Shown here: positions 43,727 to 50,590 of the stretch, piece by piece
Layout: each line of letters begins with the position of its first letter
How positions within the stretch are numbered: position 1 is the stretch's first letter
NCBI RefSeq assembly: GCF_000717875.1
Contig: NZ_JOCT01000007.1
Span: forward strand, 62,001-126,000
DNA from: Streptomyces sp. NRRL S-455
GTDB lineage: Bacteria > Actinomycetota > Actinomycetes > Streptomycetales > Streptomycetaceae
Length of the DNA: 64,000 bases
Direction: 5' to 3'
Program-made: the position numbers and the translations under genes
The notes under the pieces: generated by a model
Database searches by the model: none
Seen by the model: only the letters and a program-made list of their open reading frames with translations
What the model was told of the DNA's origin: nothing

Positions 43727-43800
43727 TGTGCGTCCGCACCCGGACACCGGTTCTCCTGCGCCGGCTTCTCCCATGCCGGTTCGCACCTCACGCGACAATA

Positions 43801-43817
43801 GCTGACGCCCCGTCAGA
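43801..43817. promoter_or_regulatory. 17-bp regulon operator, copy 13
   Basis: GCTGACG-CCC-CGTCAGA has one mismatch. It is 20 bp upstream of the amidohydrolase ATG at 43838. Confidence 0.8.
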
Positions 43818-43837
43818 TCAGCGCTACCGTGAACCGT

Positions 43838-45079
43838 ATGGACACCCACGAGAGCACGTTTCCGCTGATCATCTCCGTGGACGACCACACCGTGGAGCCC
43901 GCGGACGTCTGGCAGGACCGGCTTCCGGGGAAGTACCGGGAGGCCGGGCCGCGTATCGTCCGGGCGCCCGTCAAGGAGATGACGTTCCTCGGAGGGCGTT
44001 TCCGGCCCGTGATGGGGGAGCCCGGGGACGACGGGCCCGTCGGTGACTGGTGGGTCTACGAGGAGCTGCGGCGGCCGCTGACCCGGCTCGACACGGCCGT
44101 GGGGTACAGCAGGGACGAGATCAAGCTCGAGGTCATCACGTACGAGCAGATGCGGCCGGGGTCGTACGACGTTCCGGCGCGGCTCGCCGACATGGACGTC
44201 AACCACGTCCAGTCGGCCGTCTGCTTCCCGACCTTCCCGCGTTTCTGCGGCCAGACCTTCACCGAGGCCAAGGACCACGAGCTGGGCCTGCTGTGCGTGC
44301 GGGCCTACAACGACTGGATGGTGGAGGAGTGGTGCGGGCCCAGCGCGCGGGGGCGGCTCATACCCCTGACCCTCATCCCCCTCTGGGACGCCGAGCTGGC
44401 GGCCGAGGAGGTGCGGCGGAACGCGGCGCGGGGGGTGCGGGCCGTCGCCTTCTCCGAGATACCGCCGTACCTGGGGCTGCCCTCCATCCACGGTGACGGC
44501 TGGGATCCGTTCCTCCGGGCGTGCGACGAGACGGGGACGGTCATCGCCATGCACATCGGCAGCAGCAGCCGTATGCCGTCCACCTCCGCCGACGCCCCGC
44601 CCGCCGTCGGCTCAACGATCACCTTCGCCAACTGCTGCTTCTCGATGGTCGACTGGCTGATGAGCGGCAAGTTCGAGCAGTTCCCGAACCTCAAGGTGAT
44701 GTACGCGGAGGGGCAGATCGGCTGGATCCCCTACATCAAGGAGCGGGCCGACGTGGTGTGGGAGGAGAACCGGGCCTGGGGCGGTGTCGCCGACAAGGTG
44801 CACCGGCCGCCGTCCGAGCTCTTCGCCGAGCACGTCTACGGCTGCTTCTTCGACGACGCCTTCGGGCTGCGCAACCTCGACGCGATCGGCCTGGACAACG
44901 TCCTCTACGAGACCGACTACCCCCACTCCGACTCCACCTGGCCCAAGTCCCGCGAGGTCGGCGAGGCGCAGATGGGGCACCTGGAGGCGGACGTGGTGGA
45001 GCGGATCGTGCGGCGGAACGCGATCGAGCTGCTGGGGCTGACCGACGAGGGGTTGTGGCCGGGCGGGGGCGCGCGGTGA
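43838..45079 (+). CDS. Amidohydrolase family 2 (PF04909, ISVDDH type), paralogue 2
   Basis: A 413-residue paralogue of the protein at 1025. Shared landmarks are IISVDDHTVEPADVWQD at the start, MDVNHVQSAVCFPTFPRFCG, VRAYNDWMVEEWCGP, AMHIGSSSRMPS and YETDYPHSDSTWP. The metal-site pattern is the same. The ATG at 43838 is preferred over a GTG at 43829 by comparison with the paralogue; no ribosome site is obvious. It overlaps the LLM gene by 4 bases (GTGA). Two versions under one operator type suggest successive or alternative substrates. Confidence 0.86.
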   Translation: MDTHESTFPLIISVDDHTVEPADVWQDRLPGKYREAGPRIVRAPVKEMTFLGGRFRPVMGEPGDDGPVGDWWVYEELRRPLTRLDTAVGYSRDEIKLEVITYEQMRPGSYDVPARLADMDVNHVQSAVCFPTFPRFCGQTFTEAKDHELGLLCVRAYNDWMVEEWCGPSARGRLIPLTLIPLWDAELAAEEVRRNAARGVRAVAFSEIPPYLGLPSIHGDGWDPFLRACDETGTVIAMHIGSSSRMPSTSADAPPAVGSTITFANCCFSMVDWLMSGKFEQFPNLKVMYAEGQIGWIPYIKERADVVWEENRAWGGVADKVHRPPSELFAEHVYGCFFDDAFGLRNLDAIGLDNVLYETDYPHSDSTWPKSREVGEAQMGHLEADVVERIVRRNAIELLGLTDEGLWPGGGAR

Positions 45080-45999
45080 GCCTGCTGTACGGGATGCAGC
45101 TTCCCGTCCAGTCGCAGAGCACCCTCTACGCCGAACCGTGGGAGGCCGCGGCGGGAGCGGAGGACCTCCTCGCCGTCGCCCGCGCCGCCGACCGGGCCGG
45201 GTTCGACTATGTCGCCGGTTGCGATCACGTGGGGATTCCCCGCCGGCTCGCGTCCGCGATGAGCACGGTCTGGTACGACCCCGTCGCCACCCTCTCCTTC
45301 CTCGCGGCGGCCACCGAACGCGTCCGGCTGCTCAGCCACGTCGCCGTGGTCGGGCTCCGGCACCCGCTGCTCACCGCCAAGCAGTACGCCACCCTCGATC
45401 ACCTCAGCGGCGGCCGGCTGGTCCTCGGCGTCGGGGCCGGACACGTCCGGGAGGAGTTCGAGGTGCTGGGGGTGGACTTCGAGCGGCGCGGGGCCGTGCT
45501 GGACGAGTCGGTCGACGCCCTGCGTGCCGCCCTCGGGGCGGAGGAGTTCCCGGAGCACCACGGCAAGCTGTACGACTTCGAGGGGCTCGGGCAGCGGCCC
45601 CGCCCGGCGCAGGAGCGCGTCCCGGTGTGGGTCGGGGGGTCCTCGCCCGCCGCCGTACGACGGGCCGCGATCAAGGGCGACGGGTGGCTGCCGCAGGGGG
45701 ATCCGAGGGACCGGCTGCCGGGACAGATCGAGCGGATACGGCGGGTGCGGGAAGAGGCCGGGATCGAGGGGCCGTTCGTCCTCGGCGCCATCGCCGAGCC
45801 CCTGTACGTCGGGGCGCCGCGCTGGGACGTGGGGCGTCGGACGGTCAGCGGGCCGCCCGAGGTGATCGCCGAGTCGCTGCGGGCGTACCGTGCGATGGGG
45901 GTGGATCAGGTGCAGGTGCGGTTCCGCAGCCGCAGTCGGGGTGAACTGGTCGAGCAGATAGGGGAGTTCGGGGCGGAGGTCGCGCCGCTGCTGCCGTAA
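45076..45999 (+). CDS. LLM-class F420-dependent oxidoreductase
   Basis: A 307-residue luciferase-like TIM-barrel protein. ADRAGFDYVAGCDHVGIPRR near the start, LLSHVAVVGLRHPLLTAKQYATLDHLSGGRLVLGVGAG in the middle and VPVWVGGSSPAAVRRAAIKGDGW later are typical of actinobacterial F420-dependent members. It presumably reduces or oxidises an intermediate that the coupled amidohydrolase produces or uses. The GTG at 45076 overlaps the upstream stop. Confidence 0.86.
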   Translation: MSLLYGMQLPVQSQSTLYAEPWEAAAGAEDLLAVARAADRAGFDYVAGCDHVGIPRRLASAMSTVWYDPVATLSFLAAATERVRLLSHVAVVGLRHPLLTAKQYATLDHLSGGRLVLGVGAGHVREEFEVLGVDFERRGAVLDESVDALRAALGAEEFPEHHGKLYDFEGLGQRPRPAQERVPVWVGGSSPAAVRRAAIKGDGWLPQGDPRDRLPGQIERIRRVREEAGIEGPFVLGAIAEPLYVGAPRWDVGRRTVSGPPEVIAESLRAYRAMGVDQVQVRFRSRSRGELVEQIGEFGAEVAPLLP

Positions 46000-46039
46000 G
46001 CGTATTCCTTGAAAGCTTGAACATATGCCCGTCGGGCCC

Positions 46040-46078
46040 CGTACGTACGGACGTACGGACACGTACGGATACGTACGG
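46040..46078. repeat. CGTACGG repeat cluster before the LuxR gene
   Basis: Four copies of CGTACGG begin at 46044, 46052, 46062 and 46072 (spacings 8, 10, 10). Each contains the palindrome CGTACG. The near-helical phasing just upstream of the regulator start suggests a multimeric binding site. Confidence 0.55.
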
Positions 46079-46101
46079 CTTCGGCGGAAGGACACAATGA
46101 C

Positions 46102-46740
46102 GTGCGCACTTCCCGGAAACTCACCGTCGCTCTCGCCTGCCCGGAAGGCCGCTGGCCGCATCCCGACTGGCCCGCCCCGGACGACCCGTACGTCGAGCGG
46201 GTGGTGAGCCTGCCCCCACCACCGCCCTTCCGGGTGCCGGAGGGAGTGGACGTCGTGATCCTGCGCTGCGGGGAACCGCTCGAGGAGTTGCGGGAGTTGA
46301 GGGCGGGTGGTGTCCCGGTGATCGTGGTCGCACCGTACCGGGACGCCGAGACCGTCGTGGAGGTGTTCCGAGGGGGTGCCGGGTATCTGGTCGAGGGCGA
46401 CTACTGCACCTGCATGCTCTCCTCGGCCGTCGTCGGTTCCACCGTCGGGCACACCTACCTCTCCCCGGCGGCCTGCGCGGCCCTGCGCGAGGGGGCGCTG
46501 CGGGCGGCCGTTCCGGACGCCGCGACGGAGAGGCTGCGGGGCCTGCTCTCGCCGCGTGAGCGGCAGATCATGGAACTGCTGTCGACCGGGCTGGGCGCGC
46601 AGGAGATCGGGCTGCGGTTACGGCTGAGCGAGAAGACCGTGCGCAACAACCTCAGCAACATCTACGCCAAGCTGGACGCACGCGGCAGCACGGACGCGGT
46701 CCTGAGGTGGCTGGGAGCCGCGCCCGTGCTTCGCGTCTGA
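46102..46740 (+). CDS. Atypical LuxR-type response regulator with a TTA codon
   Basis: A 212-residue regulator. The N-terminal domain looks like a receiver (VDVVILRCGEPLEEL, VPVIVVAPYRDAETVVEVFRGGAGYLVEGD). The phospho-accepting Asp after the third strand is missing (ILRCG), so it is probably not controlled by a histidine kinase. The C-terminal LuxR HTH reads LSPRERQIMELLSTGLGAQEIGLRL through KTVRNNLSNIYAKLDARG. Codon 173 is TTA (46618-46620), the rare Leu codon needing the bldA tRNA, so translation is likely developmental. The GTG at 46102 has a GGAAGGA site. Confidence 0.84.
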   Translation: MRTSRKLTVALACPEGRWPHPDWPAPDDPYVERVVSLPPPPPFRVPEGVDVVILRCGEPLEELRELRAGGVPVIVVAPYRDAETVVEVFRGGAGYLVEGDYCTCMLSSAVVGSTVGHTYLSPAACAALREGALRAAVPDAATERLRGLLSPRERQIMELLSTGLGAQEIGLRLRLSEKTVRNNLSNIYAKLDARGSTDAVLRWLGAAPVLRV

Positions 46741-46759
46741 GAACCTCCGGTGCGACCGG

Positions 46760-47551
46760 CTACGGCGCCGGTATCTCCGAGAGGGGGATGTCGACGTCGG
46801 TGACGTTCTCGCCGCCCTCACCGAAGCCCGGTTCGGACCTGAGGGCGCGCGTGGAGTTCAGCAGCCCCGCGGCCTCCGGCGTCCCGCACTTCACGTTGCG
46901 CAGCCACAGGCGCCCGTCGGGGGTGCCGTTCTTGAGGATCTGCGGATAGAAGACGTGCACACCCCTGCCGCCCTCACTCGGCGAGAAGAACACCTTCTGG
47001 CCGTCCTGCGGCTCCTTGTACGTGGCCCGCAGGAACCCGCTCACGTCGGTGCGCTTCGCGGACCACATGAAGAAGGCGATGCTGTCCGCCTGCACGGTGT
47101 CGGTCCTGCTGAACGCCAGGGCGGTCGTCTTGTCGTCACGTGTGATGTTGATTTCCGAGGTGTTGAACTTCAGGCCGATCTCGAAGAAGGAGTTGCCGAG
47201 TTTCGTGTCGGCGGCGGCCGTGAAGCCGTCCTCCAGCTGGACGACCCTGGTGACGGACGTGCTCACCTCGAAGGTCTTCGAGGCGGTGCTCGTCGATCCG
47301 CAGTTGTCGGACACCGCGGAGACCCGCTGGTTCGGCCCGAGGCTGTCCCGTTTGAACTGGACGTCGACGAACTCGCAGTTCTCCAGCTTGTCGGAGTCCG
47401 CCGAACAGTCGGCGCTCACTTCGGAGGGGGTGGCGGCACCCGCCGGGTTCATCAGCGGTACGGCCACCGCGACGGCCGCCACCGGGGCCAGGGCGAGGGT
47501 GATGCGCTTCTTCCTGCTCCGGTGGCTTCTCTTGCGGCCGGCGCGTGTCAT
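46760..47551 (-). CDS. Unknown secreted protein A
   Basis: A 263-residue protein with a Sec signal peptide: a basic start (RAGRKRSHRSRKKR), a hydrophobic core and a cleavage site near NPAGA/ATPS. The mature part has four cysteines (CSADSDKLENC early, NCGSTS, VKCGT) and beta-rich sequence. I recognise no family. It lies 49 bp downstream of the second secreted gene in the same orientation, so the two are probably cotranscribed and act outside the cell. Confidence 0.65.
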   Translation of the reverse strand: MTRAGRKRSHRSRKKRITLALAPVAAVAVAVPLMNPAGAATPSEVSADCSADSDKLENCEFVDVQFKRDSLGPNQRVSAVSDNCGSTSTASKTFEVSTSVTRVVQLEDGFTAAADTKLGNSFFEIGLKFNTSEINITRDDKTTALAFSRTDTVQADSIAFFMWSAKRTDVSGFLRATYKEPQDGQKVFFSPSEGGRGVHVFYPQILKNGTPDGRLWLRNVKCGTPEAAGLLNSTRALRSEPGFGEGGENVTDVDIPLSEIPAP

Positions 47552-47600
47552 GGGGTTCTCCTGTGGGGGAAGGGGGTGGGGGAAGAGGGGTGTGTGGGTT

Positions 47601-48344
47601 TCAGCAGTCGGTCAGTACGGCCTTGGAGGTGCCGTCCACGACACCGGGAGCGCCTGCCGCGCCCGGCAGCACGACCGGCCCCTCGACGACCTCCGGTGCC
47701 GTGAAGTTCTGCTCCGGTGTGGCGTTGGTGGTGGTCGTCGCCTCGCGGGCGTCGATCCGCACCCGCCATTCGCCCGTCATGCGCTGCATCTTCGGCGTGA
47801 ACTCCATGTGGAGCACCTTGCCGACCGGTACGTCCCGCTGTTCCGTGTCACCGGCGGTCGCCGACTTCAGGGTGAGGTCGAGGGTGCCCTTGTGCTTGAG
47901 CCAGGAGCCGCTCAGGGCCCCGAAGAGTCCTCCGCCGCCGCCCTGCTGGGTGACGGTGTACTTGCCCTGGCCCTGCGCCGTCGTCGCCGACCAGGTGATC
48001 GACACCTTGGCCGGTTCGGTGGCGTTGGGCTCACAGTTGGGGAAGTCGATGGAGGCCTTCTCGGCCGGTCCGTCGAAGGTCTCGAAGCCCGTCTCGACGA
48101 ACTCGCAGTGGTCCGACTCGAAACTCGGTCCGGCGACCGGGTGGCCGCCGAAGTCGAAGATGGACTGCTGCTTGCCGTTGAGTACCTTCGCCCGCTGGCA
48201 CATCGTCATGATCTGCTCGGGCGTCTTCTCGTCGGCGGCGTTCGCCGACGGCAGCAGTACCGTGGCCACGGCTCCGCCGGTCACGAGAGCCGATCCGACC
48301 GCGATGATCCTGATCTTCCTGTTCTTGAGTTTTCTCTTGGCCAT
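47601..48344 (-). CDS. Unknown secreted protein B
   Basis: A 247-residue protein with a signal peptide ending near LLPSANA/ADEKT. The mature region has Cys residues (MCQRA, DHCEF, NCEPN, C-terminal DC) and ends in a Cys. SDHCEFVETGFETFDGP is loosely like the ENCEFVDVQF segment of secreted protein A, hinting at a shared fold. No function is recognised. It is the first gene of a two-gene secreted operon. Confidence 0.65.
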   Translation of the reverse strand: MAKRKLKNRKIRIIAVGSALVTGGAVATVLLPSANAADEKTPEQIMTMCQRAKVLNGKQQSIFDFGGHPVAGPSFESDHCEFVETGFETFDGPAEKASIDFPNCEPNATEPAKVSITWSATTAQGQGKYTVTQQGGGGGLFGALSGSWLKHKGTLDLTLKSATAGDTEQRDVPVGKVLHMEFTPKMQRMTGEWRVRIDAREATTTTNATPEQNFTAPEVVEGPVVLPGAAGAPGVVDGTSKAVLTDC

Positions 48345-48442
48345 GCGCCAGATCCTGGACGGTCCTGACCGGCCCCGACAGGGTCAAACATCCCTACTTG
48401 CCGGTCACGTGAGATTCGCCTCAGCAACGCCCGAAGCTTGCA

Positions 48443-48459
48443 TCTGACGTATCGTCAGT
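48443..48459. promoter_or_regulatory. 17-bp regulon operator, copy 14
   Basis: TCTGACG-TAT-CGTCAGT has one mismatch. Its left arm contains CTGACG, which, 18 bp before a TACGAT hexamer, may double as the -35 element of the SDR promoter. Confidence 0.8.
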
Positions 48460-48510
48460 TATCTCGCTACGATGCGGAGCCCACCGAGTCCACCCGTGAA
48501 GGGGGCCGTT

Positions 48511-49281
48511 ATGGGCAAGCTCGACGGACGGGTCGTCATCGTCACCGGCGCCGCGCGCGGCCAGGGTGAGCAGGAGGCGCGGCTGTTCGCGGCCGAGGGT
48601 GCCCGGGTGGTCGTCGCGGACGTCCTCGACGACCAGGGCGAGGCCCTGGCGAAGGAGATCGGCGCGAAGTACGTCCATCTCGACGTCGGCCGGGAGGACG
48701 ACTGGCGGGCCGCCGTCGCCACGGCCGAGGACGTGTACGGCCGTGTCGACGGGCTCGTCAACAACGCCGGCATCCTGCGCTTCAACACCCTCCTCGACAC
48801 ACCCCTCGACGAGTTCATGCAGGTCGTGCGGGTCAACCAGGTGGGATGCTTCCTCGGCATCAGGGCCGTCGCCCCGGGGATGTCCGACGGCGGCACGATC
48901 GTCAACACGGCCTCGTACACGGGCCTGACCGGGATGGCGGCGGTGGGTGCGTACGCGGCGACCAAACACGCCGTGGTCGGCCTGACCCGGGTCGCCGCCC
49001 TGGAGCTGGCCGGGCGGGGGATCCGCGTCAACGCCGTCTGCCCGGGCGCCATCGACACCGCGATGTCCAACCCGGCGCGGCTGGATCCGGGCGCCGACCA
49101 GGAGGAGGCGGCGAGAGGGCTCGACCGGCTCTACCGCAAGCTCGTGCCGCTGGGGCGGGCCGGGCAGCCGGAGGAGGTGGCCCGGCTCGCCCTGTTCCTG
49201 ACCTCGGAGGAGTCGTCGTACATCACGGGGCAGCCGTTCGTGATCGACGGAGGGTGGCTGGCGGGGGTCAGCGTCATCTGA
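48511..49281 (+). CDS. Short-chain dehydrogenase/reductase
   Basis: A 256-residue classical SDR. It has [16 protein letters not shown] at the cofactor site (Gln in place of the usual Ile), NNAG near residue 86 and the catalytic Tyr148/Lys152 in YAATK. It resembles hydroxysteroid/secondary-alcohol dehydrogenases. The ATG at 48511 follows GAAGGGGG; upstream in-frame codons are too near the operator. Its stop codon lies inside another operator (copy 15), so the next promoter overlaps the end of this gene. Confidence 0.88.
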   Translation: MGKLDGRVVIVTGAARGQGEQEARLFAAEGARVVVADVLDDQGEALAKEIGAKYVHLDVGREDDWRAAVATAEDVYGRVDGLVNNAGILRFNTLLDTPLDEFMQVVRVNQVGCFLGIRAVAPGMSDGGTIVNTASYTGLTGMAAVGAYAATKHAVVGLTRVAALELAGRGIRVNAVCPGAIDTAMSNPARLDPGADQEEAARGLDRLYRKLVPLGRAGQPEEVARLALFLTSEESSYITGQPFVIDGGWLAGVSVI

Positions 49282-49293
49282 CGCTCTATCAGC
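49277..49293. promoter_or_regulatory. 17-bp regulon operator, copy 15
   Basis: TCTGACG-CTC-TATCAGC has three mismatches. It overlaps the SDR stop codon and is 59 bp from copy 16. Confidence 0.6.
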
Positions 49294-49335
49294 TATTGAC
49301 GGTCATGGGGGCCGGTGGAACAGTCGGACCAGGCA

Positions 49336-49352
49336 TCTGACGAACCGTCAGA
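49336..49352. promoter_or_regulatory. 17-bp regulon operator, copy 16 (perfect)
   Basis: TCTGACG-AAC-CGTCAGA matches the consensus arms exactly. It is followed by TAATCT and the start of the LLM-amidohydrolase-aldehyde dehydrogenase operon. Confidence 0.85.
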
Positions 49353-49377
49353 AATAATCTCGGGGCGGTGAACCTCC

Positions 49378-50496
49378 TTGGAATTCGGGGTCTTCGTACA
49401 GGGATACGTGGGCAAACGGGCCGAGACCGACCCGCTCGCCGAGCACAAGGCGCTGATGGAGGAGACCGAGTACGTCGTCCAGGCCGACAAGTCGGGCTTC
49501 AAGTACGCCTGGGCCTCCGAGCACCACTTTCTGGAGGAGTACTCGCACCTCTCCGCCAACGACGTCTTCCTCGGATACCTGGCACACGCCACCGAGCGGA
49601 TCCACCTGGGCTCCGGCATCTTCAACCCGCTCGCACCGGTCAACCACCCGGTGAAGGTCGCCGAGAAGGTCGCCATGCTCGACCACCTCAGCGAGGGACG
49701 GTTCGAGTTCGGCAGCGGCCGGGGGGCGGGGTCCCACGAGATCCTCGGGTTCCTGCCGGGCATCACCGACATGAACCACACCAAGGAGCTCTGGGAAGAG
49801 ACCATCGCCGAGTTCCCCAAGATGTGGCTCCAGGACGAGTACGCCGGCTTCCAGGGCAAGCACTGGTCGCTGCCGCCGAGGAAGGTCCTGCCGAAGCCGT
49901 ACGGCGGGTCGCACCCGGCGATGTGGTACGCGGCCGGGTCACCACCGTCGTACGCCATGGCCGCGAGGAAGGGGCTCGGCGTCCTCGGCTTCAGCGTGCA
50001 GAAGGTCTCCGACATGGAGTGGGTGCTGGAGCAGTACAAGACGGCGATCGTCGACGCGGAGCCCGTCGGGGACTTCGTGAACGACAACGTGATGGTGACG
50101 ACCACGGCGATCTGCGCGCCCACGCACGAGGAGGCGGTGCGGATCGCGGCGAACGGCCAGTTGCACTACCTGCCGTCGCTGGTGTTCCGCTACCACGACA
50201 CGTTCCCCCGGCCCGACGGGTTCCCGGTGTGGCCGGAGACGCTGCCCGAGTACACCGAGGAGCTCGTCGAGGTGCTCATCGAGGAGGAGCTGCTGATCTG
50301 CGGGGATCCGGACGAGGTGCTGGCCCAGTGCCAGCGGTGGGAGCGGGCCGGGGCGGATCAGCTGAGTTTCGGGTTGCCGGTGGGGGTGCCGAAGGAGGAG
50401 ACGCTGCAGACGCTCCGGCTGGTCGGGGAGTACGTGATTCCCAAGATCGATACGGATCCTGTGCATCGGACTTCGCGGTTCCGGGGGGTTGCGTGA
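49378..50496 (+). CDS. Luciferase-like (LLM) flavin-dependent oxidoreductase, TTG start
   Basis: A 372-residue luciferase-family TIM barrel. The N-terminus is EFGVFVQGYVGKRAE, then YAWASEHHFLEEYSHLS, GSGIFNPLAPVNHPVKVAEKVA and FGSGRGAGSHEI. It may be an FMN-type monooxygenase or F420 enzyme. The start must be TTG at 49378, because an in-frame TGA lies 9 bases upstream and the conserved N-terminus begins here. It heads the operon with the amidohydrolase and aldehyde dehydrogenase. The flavin reductase at 13657 is a possible partner. Confidence 0.85.
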   Translation: MEFGVFVQGYVGKRAETDPLAEHKALMEETEYVVQADKSGFKYAWASEHHFLEEYSHLSANDVFLGYLAHATERIHLGSGIFNPLAPVNHPVKVAEKVAMLDHLSEGRFEFGSGRGAGSHEILGFLPGITDMNHTKELWEETIAEFPKMWLQDEYAGFQGKHWSLPPRKVLPKPYGGSHPAMWYAAGSPPSYAMAARKGLGVLGFSVQKVSDMEWVLEQYKTAIVDAEPVGDFVNDNVMVTTTAICAPTHEEAVRIAANGQLHYLPSLVFRYHDTFPRPDGFPVWPETLPEYTEELVEVLIEEELLICGDPDEVLAQCQRWERAGADQLSFGLPVGVPKEETLQTLRLVGEYVIPKIDTDPVHRTSRFRGVA

Positions 50497-50531
50497 TCGC
50501 CGTGGGCGGGTGCGGGTCGTGCTGTGGCCGG

Positions 50532-50553
50532 TCGCGCAGTTCCCCGCGCCCCT
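50532..50553. repeat. 22-bp dispersed intergenic repeat, copy B
   Basis: Identical over 22 bases to 8431-8452, here between the LLM and amidohydrolase genes of one operon. Confidence 0.6.
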
Positions 50554-50590
50554 GAGTCCCTCGTCCACCGCCCATCAGGAGGTGAGCTCT

